Shown: positions 8,145 to 17,556 of the stretch, piece by piece
How the letters are laid out: the number at the start of each line of letters is the position of its first letter
Numbering within the stretch: position 1 is the stretch's first letter
Origin: JADJNY01 sp046349615
Lineage (GTDB): Bacteria; Planctomycetota; UBA1135; GCA-002686595
Direction: 5' to 3'
DNA: 64,000 bases
Assembly: GCA_046349615.1 (NCBI GenBank)
Contig: JAXMBZ010000004.1
Span: 62,001 to 126,000, forward strand
Notes under the pieces: generated by a model
The model's input: the letters and a program-made list of their open reading frames with translations, nothing else
Databases searched by the model: none
Told to the model about the DNA's origin: nothing
Program-made: the position numbers and the translations under genes

Positions 8145-9110
8145 ATGAAGGCCTGGGGCCGACTGCTCCGGCTCTCGCTCGCGCCCTCCGCGCTCGCGGA
8201 CGTCGCCGCGGGCGCCGTGTTCGCGCAGGGCGGCTTCCATCCGGCGGGGCGCGAGCTCTGGACGATGCTCGCGGCGTCCGCGTGCGTCTACCACGGCGGG
8301 ATGGCGCTCAACGACTGGGCCGACCGCGAGCACGACGCGCGCACGCGCGCCGATCGACCGATCCCGAGCGGCCGGATCTCCGCGCGCGCGGCGTTCGTCG
8401 TCGCGCTCGCGCTGCTCGCGCTCGGCGTCGCGCTCGCGTGGAGCGTCGCTCCGAGCACGGGCGCGTGGACGAGCCTCGCCGCCGTCGGCGCCATCGCGTA
8501 CGACCTTGTCGGACGCGGGCCCGTCCTCGGTCCGCTCCTGCTCGCGCTCTGTCGCGCCGCGAACCTCGGGTCGGGCATCGCGCTCGGTCTCGTGCACGGC
8601 ACGTCGCACTCCGCGACGCCGGTCGAGGTGCAGTTCGCGCACGTCGTGCCGCTCGTGTTCTACGGCGCGTACGTGTTCGGCGTGTCGCGCATCGGACGCC
8701 TCGAGGACGCGGAGGACGACGCGCCGATCGAGCCCGCGCCGTGGATCCTCCTCTGCGTCGGGGCGCTCGTCGTGCTGCCGTGGTCGCCCGCGCCGACGAG
8801 CGTCGCTTCCGGCGTGCGAGCCCTGCTCGCGACGACGGAGCACCACCTCCCCGTGCTCCTCCTGCGCTGGAGCGCGGGCCTGCTCGCGCTCGCCGCCGCG
8901 TATGCGCCGCTGAAGCTCGTCGCCGCGACGCGTGCGTGGACGCGGCCGCTCGTCCTGCGCGCGATGGGGATGCTCCTGCGGCGACTGCTCGTCGTGACGG
9001 CGACGCTCGCGCTTTCGACGTGCACGCTCGACGGCGTGATCGTCGCGGCTGCGATCCTCGCGGGCTATCCCCTGTCCTTCGCGTTGCGGCGCGTGTTCCC
9101 GCCGTCCTGA
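8145..9110 (+). CDS. UbiA-family prenyltransferase-like membrane protein
   Basis: A 321-residue polytopic membrane protein. The first Asp-rich motif NDWADREHD is followed by RADRPIPSGRIS, the standard UbiA prenyl-diphosphate/Mg site. A second region, AYDLVGRGPVLGPLLLALCR, occupies the place of the second Asp motif. Roughly eight hydrophobic spans follow. UbiA enzymes attach isoprenoid chains to aromatic or other acceptors in the membrane. The position four bases after rseP and downstream of dxr is consistent with isoprenoid metabolism. The acceptor is unknown; EboC-like members of the family are an alternative. Its 3' end overlaps the convergent nucleotidyltransferase gene by 46 bases. Confidence 0.85.
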   Translation: MKAWGRLLRLSLAPSALADVAAGAVFAQGGFHPAGRELWTMLAASACVYHGGMALNDWADREHDARTRADRPIPSGRISARAAFVVALALLALGVALAWSVAPSTGAWTSLAAVGAIAYDLVGRGPVLGPLLLALCRAANLGSGIALGLVHGTSHSATPVEVQFAHVVPLVFYGAYVFGVSRIGRLEDAEDDAPIEPAPWILLCVGALVVLPWSPAPTSVASGVRALLATTEHHLPVLLLRWSAGLLALAAAYAPLKLVAATRAWTRPLVLRAMGMLLRRLLVVTATLALSTCTLDGVIVAAAILAGYPLSFALRRVFPPS

Positions 9111-10402
9111 GCGCCGGGACGGACGGTGCGCGCGCGTCGCGCGAGCCAGGCGAGCGCGTCTTCGCGCGTCGCGTGCCGGCCGTCGAGCCGCTCCGTCTCC
9201 GCTTCGCGCAGGAGCGTCCCCCACGCAGGTCCGCGCGGCACGCCGGCGGCGTCGAGGTCCTTCGCGTCGAGCCAGGGCTTCGGCGCGAGGTCGTCCGGCC
9301 CGAGCGCCGCGCGTTCGGCGCGCAGCGCGTCGACGACGAGCGTCCCCCGTCGCAGGTGCCGGTTCCATGCGGCGGCGAGCGCGAGCCCGTCCTCGAACCC
9401 CGCATGCTGCATCCACCGCAGGCGCTGCGCGCGGCTCGCGGGCACGCGCGCGAGCGGCGCGACCTCGCACGCGACCGTCCACGCCGCGAGCACGGCGGCG
9501 CGCGTCGAGCGCGCGACGCGCAGGAGATCGAGCTCCGCCGCCGCGCGCCCGCGGTCCATCGGCCCGAACGCGTTCGTCTCCGCGGGCTCGGGACCGTAGA
9601 GCGCCGCGAGCCCGAGCACGAGGCCCGGCGGATCGTCGAGGGCGCGCAGCGTGGCGAAGCGCTCGCGGAACGCGGGCTCGGGGTCGCGCCCCAGGCGCGC
9701 GAGGAGGCCCGGGAGCGCGAGCAGGAGCAGCTCGGTGCTCCAGAGGAGTTCGATCGCCGCGGCGCCGCGCGGGCGCGCGAACAGCGTCTCGAGCTCGACG
9801 AGCACGCGCTCCGGGCTGACGCCGCGCAGCGCACCGCGGGCCGCGCGCGCGGCGGCGAGCACGTCGGGCGCGGGCGCGAGCTCGAGCTGCGCCGCGAAGC
9901 GCGCCATGCGCACGAGCCGCAGTCCGTCCTCCTCGAAGCGCTCGCGCGCGACGCCGACGCAGTGGAGCTCGCGCGCCTCGAGGTGCGCGAGCCCGCCCGT
10001 CGGATCCAGCACCTCGTCCGTGCGCGGGTCGAGGTAGAGCGCGTTGCAGGTGAAGTCGCGCCGCGACGCGTCCTCCTCCGCCGTCGCGCCGAAGACCACG
10101 GCGTCCGGTCTGCGCGCATCGGCGTAGCCGCTCTCGGAGCGGAAGGTGGTGTGCTGGAGCTCGACGCCGTCGACGAGCACGACGAGCGTCCCGAACGCAC
10201 GCCCGATCGGGATCGTGCGGAACCCCGCGCCCTCGACCTCCTCGGGCGTCGCGGGCGACGCCATGTCGACGTCGGACGGCGTGCGTCCGAGCGCCAGGTC
10301 GCGCACCGCGCCGCCGACGATCCACGCGCGCCGTCCGCGCGTCGCGAGCGCGTCCGCGAGCCGTCGCGCGGCGTTCGCGTGCGCGCTGGAAAGGTCTTGC
10401 AT
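9065..10402 (-). CDS. CCA tRNA nucleotidyltransferase / poly(A) polymerase family protein
   Basis: Class II nucleotidyltransferase of the tRNA CCA-adding/poly(A) polymerase family, cytosolic. The head domain shows IVGGAVRDLALGRTPSDVDM, with the metal-binding DVD at its end. RRDFTCNALYLDPR and RERFEEDGLRLVRMARFAA follow, the standard neck motifs. The C-terminal half is arginine/alanine-rich and helical. About 445 residues, normal for the family. ATG at 10402 is preferred because it starts just before the first conserved helix; an in-frame ATG at 10420 adds six residues. Neither has a clear ribosome-binding site. The gene converges on and overlaps the ubiA-like gene by 46 bases. CCA addition versus polyadenylation cannot be told from motifs alone. 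Confidence 0.93.
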   Translation of the reverse strand: MQDLSSAHANAARRLADALATRGRRAWIVGGAVRDLALGRTPSDVDMASPATPEEVEGAGFRTIPIGRAFGTLVVLVDGVELQHTTFRSESGYADARRPDAVVFGATAEEDASRRDFTCNALYLDPRTDEVLDPTGGLAHLEARELHCVGVARERFEEDGLRLVRMARFAAQLELAPAPDVLAAARAARGALRGVSPERVLVELETLFARPRGAAAIELLWSTELLLLALPGLLARLGRDPEPAFRERFATLRALDDPPGLVLGLAALYGPEPAETNAFGPMDRGRAAAELDLLRVARSTRAAVLAAWTVACEVAPLARVPASRAQRLRWMQHAGFEDGLALAAAWNRHLRRGTLVVDALRAERAALGPDDLAPKPWLDAKDLDAAGVPRGPAWGTLLREAETERLDGRHATREDALAWLARRARTVRPGAQDGGNTRRNAKDRG

Positions 10403-10509
10403 CGCAGGTCGGCGGAGCATGGAGTGTCGAGCCTACGCGCCGGAGGGCGCGCGAGCGAGGGCCGCGCGGCCGACTCCGCTCGCGCACGGCGCTTCGAGGG
10501 GAGACAGCG

Positions 10510-11094
10510 ATGCAGAGCGGTGCCACGCTCGGCGGACCGGCGTCCGCGAGCGGCGAGAGGACGGTCCAGGGAGCGCAGGCTTCGCAGGAAGGCGCGCGCG
10601 CGCGCCGCACGCTCGGGCTCGTCGACTACCTGACGCTCGCCGCGATCGGCCTCGTCGTCGTGCTCGTGTCGCTGCCGCGCCTGCGCGCGTTCGCGCTGCG
10701 CGAGAACGAGCAGGACGCGATGCAGATGCTGCGCCTCCTCGCGAACGACGCGGTGAAGCACCCCGACGTGCTCCGCGCGGGCGGGCTCGGCGCGCTGCTC
10801 GCCGCGAACGACGCGCATCGCGTGCGGCTCGAGGATCTCGAGCTCGTCGAGCAAGGTCGGTTGCGCCGGCACGGCTACCTCTTCGACGCGCGCGAAGCGG
10901 CGCCCGGCCGCTGGGTCCTGCGCGCGTGGCCGTGGGACCACGGGCACACGGGCCTCGGCGCGTTCGAGATCGTCCCCGGCGGCGCGCTCCACGGCTTCGC
11001 GAACCCGGACGGCGCGATCAGCGGTCCCGCGAACCCGCCGGCGCCGCTCGCGGACCCCGCGGCCGCGGGCTGGACGCGGATGGCGGAGGAGTGA
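10510..11094 (+). CDS. Single-span, pilin-like membrane-anchored protein
   Basis: A 194-residue protein with a polar N-terminal tail of about 35 residues, one hydrophobic helix (LVDYLTLAAIGLVVVLVSLP) and a soluble C-terminal region. The helix is followed by ENEQDAMQMLRLLANDA, which resembles the alpha-1 helix of type IV pilins and pseudopilins. The C-terminal GYLFDAREAAPGRWVLRAWP recalls pilin-like globular domains in planctomycetes. I see no prepilin-peptidase site. A strong purine-rich ribosome-binding site (GAGGGGAG) lies just upstream of the ATG. It is alone on the plus strand and converges with the FG-GAP gene after six bases. Pseudopilin is an inference; anchored protein of unknown function is the safe call. 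Confidence 0.65.
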   Translation: MQSGATLGGPASASGERTVQGAQASQEGARARRTLGLVDYLTLAAIGLVVVLVSLPRLRAFALRENEQDAMQMLRLLANDAVKHPDVLRAGGLGALLAANDAHRVRLEDLELVEQGRLRRHGYLFDAREAAPGRWVLRAWPWDHGHTGLGAFEIVPGGALHGFANPDGAISGPANPPAPLADPAAAGWTRMAEE

Positions 11095-11100
11095 TCGACG

Positions 11101-14100
11101 TCACTGCCCGCCGCGCGCCTTGAGCTTTTCGCGCGCGGCGCGCGCGAGGTCGTTGCGCCCGAGGAGGTCGAACACCTGCGCGATCGCGCCGAGGTCGCGC
11201 GACGCGCCGGCGACGGCTCGTCCGGGCGTGAGTTCGGAGGTCGTCCGCAGCGTCGACGCGCCGAGCGCGGCGAGGTCGCGCAGCGCGCCGTCCGCGTCGG
11301 CGGAGCCGGTGCGGAACGCCGCGAGCGCTCCGCCGGCGTCGATCTCGAGCAGGAGCGGCAGCGGCAGGGACTCGAAGGGCCCGAGGACGTCGATCAAGTA
11401 GACCTGGAGCGCTTCGAGGAACCGCGCGTCGGCTTCGCCGGCGCAGCCCTCGAGCCCGAGCTCACGCAGCCGCGCGCGCAGCGCGGCGCGCGCGTCGGAC
11501 GGTCCTTGCAGCACGAACGCGACGCGGGCCCGCGCGGCGCGCTTCGCGCACTCCTCCACGGCGAGCACGGAGAGCGCGTCGCCCGCGTCCGCGAGCACGA
11601 CGACCGCCGGCGCGCCGGCGAGCGAGTCGACGCGCGCTTCGCCGCCGTAGCGCGGGAGCTCGAGCGCGCCGATCGGCAGCCGGTCGAGCAGCACGACGCG
11701 GTCGCGCGGACGGATCGGGAGCGCGCGCTCGGGACCGAACTCGGGTGGATCGCTCGGCGCGCTCGCGAGCGCGGGGTGCGGCGTCGGCGCGATGCGTTCC
11801 GCGCGCCCCGCGCCTTCGACGAGCCGCCAGCGCGCGCCGGGCGCGGCGCCCTCGAAGCGCTCGAGCCTCCCACCCGGCCAGCGCACCTCGAGCTCGGCGA
11901 GCTCCTTCGCGGCGCCGAGACCGAAGCGCAGACGCCGCGACGCGCCGCAGAGGAAGCCCGCCTGCGTGCGCACCTCCGCCTGACGCAGGACACCGCCCGC
12001 GCGAAAGCGGACGCGCGCGCCGATCGCGTCGCGGTTCGAGCGCGTGCCGACGAGTTCGAACGCGACCCAAGCGTTCGGAGCGGGGTGCTCGTTGCGCAGG
12101 AGGCGCAGACGCGGCGCCGTGCGGTCGCGATGGAGCAGGTCCTCGCGCCCGTCGTCGTCCCAGTCGAGCGGGAGCGCGGTGCGGCCGTCGCCGAGGAAGT
12201 CGACGCCGAGCGCGCCCGCGGCCTCGACGAACGCGAGCCCGCCGAGGTTCAGGAACGCCGCCTTGCGCTCGTTCCCCGCGTAGCTCCAGCCCTCGAACGC
12301 CGTGAAGTGCCGCAGCGCGGTCCAGGCGTTCAGGTACGCGGGCTCCGGCGGCGGCGCCATCGACGTCGAGGCGATCACGCAGCGCCAGAAGTACCCCGCG
12401 AGGTCCGTTCGATTCGGGCCGCTGACGAAGCCGTTCGGGGCGTCGAGGTCGGCGAGTCCGTCGTTCTGCAGGTCGAAGAAGCGCGCGCCCCAACCCCACC
12501 CGGCGGCGGCGACGCCCGCGCGCTCGGTGGCGTCCTCGAACCGGCCGTCCGACAGCGCGCGGAGCAGCGTGTTGCCGCGCGCTTGCCGCACGTACTCCGG
12601 GCGCAGCTCGGGATGTGTCGGGAGGAAGCGCTCCTGCCGCGCGACGCGCAGGCCGATCGGCGAGTGCATGTTCGTGACGTAGAGATCGAGGCGCCCGTCG
12701 AGGTCGACGTCCGCGACGTCGATGCCCATGCCCGCGGCGGGATCTTCGACCCCGAGCTCCGCGGCGACGTCGTGGAACCGTCCGCCTTCGTTGCGCAGCA
12801 GTTGGTTCCTGCCGAAGTCGTTGACGACGTACAAGTCGGGGTCGCCGTCTTCGTCGTCGTCGAGCCAGAGCGCGGCGAGCGTGAAGCGCGGAGCGTCGCC
12901 CTCGAGCCCGAGTTCCTTCGCGCACTCGGTGAACTTCCGGTCGCCGTCGTTGCGCCAGAAGAGGTTCGTCGCGCCGTTGCGCGCGTCGTGGTACGGCGCC
13001 GGCGCCGCGCCGATCATCCCGCCCGCGACGTAGCGACACGCGAAGACGTCGAGGTCGCCGTCGAGGTCCGGGTCCGCGGCGGCGAGCGTGCCGACCTCGG
13101 CCGGATCGGGGCCCCGGAGCATCTGCCCCTGCCCGAAGCCGCCCTTCCCGTCGTTCCAGGCGATGTAGACGTGCTGCCGCGAGCCGACGAGCAGGTCCTG
13201 GTCCCCGTCGCCGTCGAGATCGCAGAAGAGCGCCGGGCCCGACCCGTCGACGAAGTCGGCGTGCACGGCGTGCGCGACGTCGCGCGCCGTCCCGTCGGGT
13301 TCGTGCCGGTAGAGCCGGTTCGCCTGTCCGCAGGGCTGCGGGAGATAGACGTCCTCGAGCCCGTCGCCGTCGGCGTCCCCCACGGCGAGCCCGTGCATGC
13401 CGAGGATCGGCGTGTTCGCGAGGCGGTCCTCGCGCAGGTTGTCGTCGCCGTTCCCGCGCAGGAGCACGTCGCCCCACGTCGGATCCGCGCCGAACACCGC
13501 CTGCGTGACGGCGCGCAGCACGGGCTTCGCCACGACGACCGACTCGAAGCGGCCCGCGCGCGCGAGCGAGCGTAGCGCGAGCGCTTGGTCCGCGAGCGCT
13601 TCCCAGCGCGCACGCACACGGAACGCTTCCTCGCGCCGCGCGCCGAGCGCATCGGGGCCCGCGATCGCGCGGACGGCGAACTCCATCGTCCAGACGTTCG
13701 GCGCGGAAGCCTCGACGAGGTCGCACGCGAGTGCGACGCGCACGGGGCTCGCGCCCGCGAGGCGGGCGCCGAGTCGCGCGAGCTCCTCGCGCGCGCCGTC
13801 GCCGTCGCGCGCCGCAGCGGTCGGTTCGGGCTCAGCCCGCGCGACGCGGATCGTGCCGTCGTCGAACTCGAGCGTCAGCGCGCTCGGCGCGAGCGGTGCC
13901 ACCTCGAACGCGCCTCCACGTGCGAGCACCAGGAGCGCGGACGCGTCGCAGCGCGCGAACAGCGCTTCGAGCGCGGGGCGCAGCGCGCCTTCGGCAGCCT
14001 CCGCGGCGATCTCGCTCGGCCAGGCGTCGGCGCGCGAGTCGATGCGCCTGCGGAGGTCGGCCACCCAAGGTGCGAGCGGGCGCATGCGGCCGACGAAGCG

Positions 14101-14244
14101 CGCGGTCGGCGTCGGTGCTGCACCGGACTCGGAGTGCGCGAACGCGACGCCGCCGGTGTGCGCGGCCTCGTGTCCGCAACTCCAGAGCGCGGAAACCAGC
14201 GCGATCGTGAACGACCGCGCAGCACGGCGACGGACGGACAACAC
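11101..14244 (-). CDS. FG-GAP/VCBS repeat protein with ASPIC/UnbV domain and C-terminal redoxin-like region
   Basis: A 1047-residue exported protein starting at a GTG, with a lipoprotein-like leader ending in ALWSC. Residues about 250-700 contain repeated calcium-binding FG-GAP blades, each with a loop such as DADGDGLEDVYLP, DLDGDGDQDLLVG, DLDGDLDVF, DEDGDPDLYVV, DVDLDGRLDLYVT or DWDDDGREDLLH. This predicts a beta-propeller. It is followed by an ASPIC/UnbV domain: WVAFELVGTRSNRDAIGARV, then a region ending LAELEVRWPGGRLERF. The last 200 residues (DRVVLLDRLPIGALELPRYG, then APAVVVLADAG) look like a degenerate thioredoxin/AhpC fold without CxxC. Family members are common in planctomycetes and of unknown role; surface binding is likely. 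No frame disruption is seen. Confidence 0.85.
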   Translation of the reverse strand: MLSVRRRAARSFTIALVSALWSCGHEAAHTGGVAFAHSESGAAPTPTARFVGRMRPLAPWVADLRRRIDSRADAWPSEIAAEAAEGALRPALEALFARCDASALLVLARGGAFEVAPLAPSALTLEFDDGTIRVARAEPEPTAAARDGDGAREELARLGARLAGASPVRVALACDLVEASAPNVWTMEFAVRAIAGPDALGARREEAFRVRARWEALADQALALRSLARAGRFESVVVAKPVLRAVTQAVFGADPTWGDVLLRGNGDDNLREDRLANTPILGMHGLAVGDADGDGLEDVYLPQPCGQANRLYRHEPDGTARDVAHAVHADFVDGSGPALFCDLDGDGDQDLLVGSRQHVYIAWNDGKGGFGQGQMLRGPDPAEVGTLAAADPDLDGDLDVFACRYVAGGMIGAAPAPYHDARNGATNLFWRNDGDRKFTECAKELGLEGDAPRFTLAALWLDDDEDGDPDLYVVNDFGRNQLLRNEGGRFHDVAAELGVEDPAAGMGIDVADVDLDGRLDLYVTNMHSPIGLRVARQERFLPTHPELRPEYVRQARGNTLLRALSDGRFEDATERAGVAAAGWGWGARFFDLQNDGLADLDAPNGFVSGPNRTDLAGYFWRCVIASTSMAPPPEPAYLNAWTALRHFTAFEGWSYAGNERKAAFLNLGGLAFVEAAGALGVDFLGDGRTALPLDWDDDGREDLLHRDRTAPRLRLLRNEHPAPNAWVAFELVGTRSNRDAIGARVRFRAGGVLRQAEVRTQAGFLCGASRRLRFGLGAAKELAELEVRWPGGRLERFEGAAPGARWRLVEGAGRAERIAPTPHPALASAPSDPPEFGPERALPIRPRDRVVLLDRLPIGALELPRYGGEARVDSLAGAPAVVVLADAGDALSVLAVEECAKRAARARVAFVLQGPSDARAALRARLRELGLEGCAGEADARFLEALQVYLIDVLGPFESLPLPLLLEIDAGGALAAFRTGSADADGALRDLAALGASTLRTTSELTPGRAVAGASRDLGAIAQVFDLLGRNDLARAAREKLKARGGQ

Positions 14245-14250
14245 ACATAC

Positions 14251-14278
14251 AACTTACGTTGCTCCCCCGAGCGCGCAA
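14251..14278 (-). promoter_or_regulatory. Candidate promoter for the FG-GAP protein gene
   Basis: Read on the minus strand, TTGCGC (14278-14273) and TAAGTT (14256-14251) are 16 bases apart and directly precede the GTG start at 14244. The whole element falls in an unusually AT-richer patch. Transcription would begin at or very near the start codon, implying a leaderless message. Tentative. Confidence 0.35.
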
Positions 14279-14289
14279 GCCTGTGGACG

Positions 14290-15987
14290 TCAGCCCTGCA
14301 ATCCGTACCACCGCCAGAGGAGGTCGTTCAGCGCCGGCCGCGTCCTTGGATCGGCGATCCGCAGCGCGTAGCGCTTGAGGATCGGCGCCATCCGCTCCGC
14401 GGGCCCGAAGTGGCAGAGCTTGTCCGCGGCATAGAGCCCTTCGCACGGCGTCGTGCGCGGGTCGTCGAGTACCGCGACGAGGAGGTCGCGGGCAGCGTCG
14501 TCCTGCGCGTAGATCGCCGACGCGAACAGGTCGAGGCGCCGCACCGGATCCGGCTCCGTCTTCCAGCGCTCCTGGAGGAAGCGCGCGCCGGGCGCGCCGG
14601 CGTTCCCGATCATCTGGGCGTACCAGCGGTGACGCGTGACGCCCGAGATCGGCGCGCCGGGTTCGAGCGCGGCGGCGTAGAGCAACTCGGCCGCGGCGTC
14701 GAGCGGCAGGAGGGAGATCGCGCGGTCCAGCGCGCGCACCTCGACGCGGGCGGGGCCCGCTTCGCCGCGACGGAGCGCGGCGAGCCGATCGAAGGACCGC
14801 TGCGCGAGGGCGGCGTCCCGCTGCCACGCTTCGCGCAGCGCGAGGACCGCGTCCTCGAGGTCGACGCGGTCGCCGCCGAGCATCTGGACGGCGGTGTCGA
14901 TCGCGTTGGCGTCGCCGGTCTGCACGAGCGTGCCGAGGCAGAGCTTGCGGACCTCGCGAACCGGATCGGCGAGGCCGCGCTGGAGAGCGGTCCGCACCGC
15001 GGGCTCGTGCGTGCAGGCCGACAGGTTCTGCGCGGCGAGGGCGCGGCGCGAGGCCTCCGGGTCGGACTCGAGCACGACGGCGCACTCGGCGCCGAGACCC
15101 GCGCGGTGGAGCGCTTGGACGGCGAGCGTGCGCTCCGGTCCGGTTCCGTCGCGCAGCGTCGTGCGGAGCGCGGCGAGCGCTTCGAGATCGCCGTTCGCGG
15201 CGAGCGCCGCGCGCAACCACGCCGCGGGCTCCGGGGGGGCGTTCGCGAGCAGGGCGTGGATGCGCGGAAGGAGCTCCGGACGACGCGCCTCGCAGAGCCG
15301 GGGCAGGAGCACCTCGCACGCGGGCTGGAAGCGGCGCGCCTCCATCCAGTCGAGCAGGTCGTTCTGCGCGCGCGCCGGATCGGCCGCCGCAAGGGCCTCC
15401 GCGATCACCCTCTGCGTCTCGACGTTCGAGAGGGAGACCTGCGCGAGGATCCGATCGTAGTCGGCGGACGCGGGATGCTTGACGAGTCCGCGCATCGCCG
15501 CGATGCGCACGGACTCCTGCGGGTGGTCGAGGCCGCGCGCGAGCAGCGCGTGGGCTCCGGGGTCCGCCATCAAGGTCAAGGCACCGAACGCATTCGTCAG
15601 GCGCCCGCCCCCGTTCGCGTCGTTCATCTGCGCTTCGATGAACCGTGCGAGCTCGGGCAGCGCTGCGGCGCCGAGGCGCGCGAGCTCGGTCTTCGCCGCG
15701 ATCATCGGGTCCTGCTGGCCGAAGCCCAGCTTCGACACGAGCACGGGGATCATGTCCGCCGTGTCCGCGAGGAACGGTTCCGTGCGCACGGGCGAGGCGA
15801 GCAGGTAGTCGACGCGATCGTCCTCGCAGATGCCCGGCGGCGGCAGCCCCCGGTCGGGGTCGATCCCGGCCCCGACCGCGCCGGTCCCGGGATCGCGTGA
15901 GCAGGCGGTGAGGAGCGCGAGGACGCACGCGGCGGCGAGCGCTCGCGCACGCTCCCCGCGACGGAAGCGGGAGGACGTCGACGTCAT
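14290..15987 (-). CDS. HEAT-repeat lipoprotein
   Basis: A 565-residue protein with a lipoprotein signal peptide: a basic N-terminus, a hydrophobic run and lipobox LLTAC at about residues 25-29. The mature part is a run of helical pairs of HEAT/PBS type, for example HPQESVRIAAMRGLVKHPA, LADPVREVRKLCLGTLVQTG and TEPDPVRRLDLFASAIYAQD. This predicts an alpha-solenoid scaffold tethered to a membrane. The ATG at 15987 overlaps the stop of the TolC-like gene by 4 bases (ATGA), so the two are co-translated. Partners are unknown; it may assist the export or envelope machinery next to it. Confidence 0.8.
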   Translation of the reverse strand: MTSTSSRFRRGERARALAAACVLALLTACSRDPGTGAVGAGIDPDRGLPPPGICEDDRVDYLLASPVRTEPFLADTADMIPVLVSKLGFGQQDPMIAAKTELARLGAAALPELARFIEAQMNDANGGGRLTNAFGALTLMADPGAHALLARGLDHPQESVRIAAMRGLVKHPASADYDRILAQVSLSNVETQRVIAEALAAADPARAQNDLLDWMEARRFQPACEVLLPRLCEARRPELLPRIHALLANAPPEPAAWLRAALAANGDLEALAALRTTLRDGTGPERTLAVQALHRAGLGAECAVVLESDPEASRRALAAQNLSACTHEPAVRTALQRGLADPVREVRKLCLGTLVQTGDANAIDTAVQMLGGDRVDLEDAVLALREAWQRDAALAQRSFDRLAALRRGEAGPARVEVRALDRAISLLPLDAAAELLYAAALEPGAPISGVTRHRWYAQMIGNAGAPGARFLQERWKTEPDPVRRLDLFASAIYAQDDAARDLLVAVLDDPRTTPCEGLYAADKLCHFGPAERMAPILKRYALRIADPRTRPALNDLLWRWYGLQG

Positions 15988-17513
15988 GGCGTGGGCGCGT
16001 CCGCGAGCAAGCCCTGCGCCGCGCGCAGCGCGACCTGGGCCTTCGCGAAGTTCACGCGCGCCGTCCGCTCGTTGCTCATCGCCGTCGTCAGGTCGCGCTG
16101 GAGGCGGAGGACCTCGAAGTTCGTCGAGATGCCCTCGCGGCTGCGGGCCTGTTCCGCGGCGAGCTGCCGCTGCGCGAGGTCGAGGCTCTTCTTCGACGCG
16201 CGCACGGCCTCGGCCTGGTAGCGCACCTGGCGCACGGCCTCGCGCACCTCGGTCGCGATCTGGTTCTCGAGCGAGTCGTACGACAGCTGCGCGGCGCGCA
16301 GGCTCGACCACGCGGCCTTCGCCGCGTTGCGCGCGGTGCGGTTCGAGAGCGGGATCGTGTACGTGAGCGCGGCGCGCCACGTCGGGTACTCGTACGAGAT
16401 CGCGCTGTCGAACGCGTCGCTCGCGTTGCCGTCGAAGCCCGTGCTCGACGCGGAGAGGTCGAGATCGAGCGCGCCCTGGCGTTCGTCGACGCGCGTCTGG
16501 TGGCGGATCGTCGCTTCCTCGATCGCGATGCGCTGCTGGCGCAGCTCGGCGCGCTTCTCGATCGCCGTCTCGAGCGCGGCGGTCCACTCCGGCACGCCCG
16601 CGGCGGTCGGATCCGTCGCGAGCGGCGTGCTCGGGACGAGGAGCGTGTCCCACACCGGCGCGTCCGTGCCGGGGAAGAGCTGCGATTTGAGCACGTCCGC
16701 GGACTGTCGCACCTTGAGTTCCGCCTGGAGCACGCGCTCCTCGTTCGTCGCGACCTCGGTCTCGGCCGTGAACACGTCGAGCTGGATGCCGATGCCGGCG
16801 TCGAGCCGCTTCTGGTCCTGGACGAGCTGCGCCTTCGCGAGCTCGAGGCTGGAGCGCGCGACCTCGAGCTGTGCGCGGGCGAGCACGAGATCCCAGTACG
16901 CGTTGCTCACGTCGCGGATCAACGTGTGGCGCACCTGGCGCTCGCGCTCGCTCTGCCGCTTCCACGCGAGGTCCGCGGTGCGCTGCTGCGCGGTCGCGTA
17001 CTCGCGCCACGCACCGCGGAGCAAGGGTTGCTTGTAGCTGAGCGTGAGCACGTCCGTCGTGGACGTCTCCTGCGCGGCGAACGTGCTGTCCGTCTTCGTG
17101 TTCTCGCGGTTGTACGCGGCGCGGAAGAGCCCGCCCGTCTCGAGCGGGCGCTGGAACTCGACGTTGCCGCTCTGCGAGTTCTCGTTCGAGCCGCCGAACA
17201 CGCTCGTCGACTGGAACTCGCGGTCCTGCCAGGCGGCGCCGGCGCTGAACCTCCAGTCGAACGCGCCCCAGCTGCCGCGCAGGTCGTACCAGGCGACCTC
17301 GGTCGAGAGCTGTTCGATCTTGAGGCCGAGGTTGTTCTGGAGCGCGAGCGCGATCGCGGCATCGAGCGTCAGTTCGAGCCCCTTTCCCGCGCCGAAAGGG
17401 TCCTGCGCCTTCTCGGTGGTCGCCGGCGCGCCGTTCGCAGCGTCCTGCGGGGCGGCCGCGGCGAGGGCGGAGAGGCACAGCGGGACGAGCACGAGCGCGG
17501 AGCGTTGCTTCAT
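15984..17513 (-). CDS. TolC-family outer membrane efflux protein
   Basis: A 509-residue exported protein starting at ATG 17513, with a clean Sec signal peptide (MKQRSALVLVPLC, then alanines). An in-frame ATG 14 codons earlier would put charged residues in front and is not used here. The mature protein begins with LTLDAAIALALQNNLGLKI, the classic OEP repeat start. It has two coiled-coil/beta repeats, including LARAQLEVARSSLELAKAQL, LVQDQKRLDAGIGIQLDVF and REAVRQVRYQAEAVRASKKS, and ends with the REGISTNFEVLRLQRDL segment seen in TolC homologues. It should form a trimeric outer-membrane channel for efflux or type I secretion. No inner-membrane pump or adaptor gene is adjacent, so the substrate is unknown. 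Confidence 0.93.
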   Translation of the reverse strand: MKQRSALVLVPLCLSALAAAAPQDAANGAPATTEKAQDPFGAGKGLELTLDAAIALALQNNLGLKIEQLSTEVAWYDLRGSWGAFDWRFSAGAAWQDREFQSTSVFGGSNENSQSGNVEFQRPLETGGLFRAAYNRENTKTDSTFAAQETSTTDVLTLSYKQPLLRGAWREYATAQQRTADLAWKRQSERERQVRHTLIRDVSNAYWDLVLARAQLEVARSSLELAKAQLVQDQKRLDAGIGIQLDVFTAETEVATNEERVLQAELKVRQSADVLKSQLFPGTDAPVWDTLLVPSTPLATDPTAAGVPEWTAALETAIEKRAELRQQRIAIEEATIRHQTRVDERQGALDLDLSASSTGFDGNASDAFDSAISYEYPTWRAALTYTIPLSNRTARNAAKAAWSSLRAAQLSYDSLENQIATEVREAVRQVRYQAEAVRASKKSLDLAQRQLAAEQARSREGISTNFEVLRLQRDLTTAMSNERTARVNFAKAQVALRAAQGLLADAPTP

Positions 17514-17556
17514 GGGGGCGCTGAGGATACGGAACGCGGGAGGGCGAGGAAACAAC

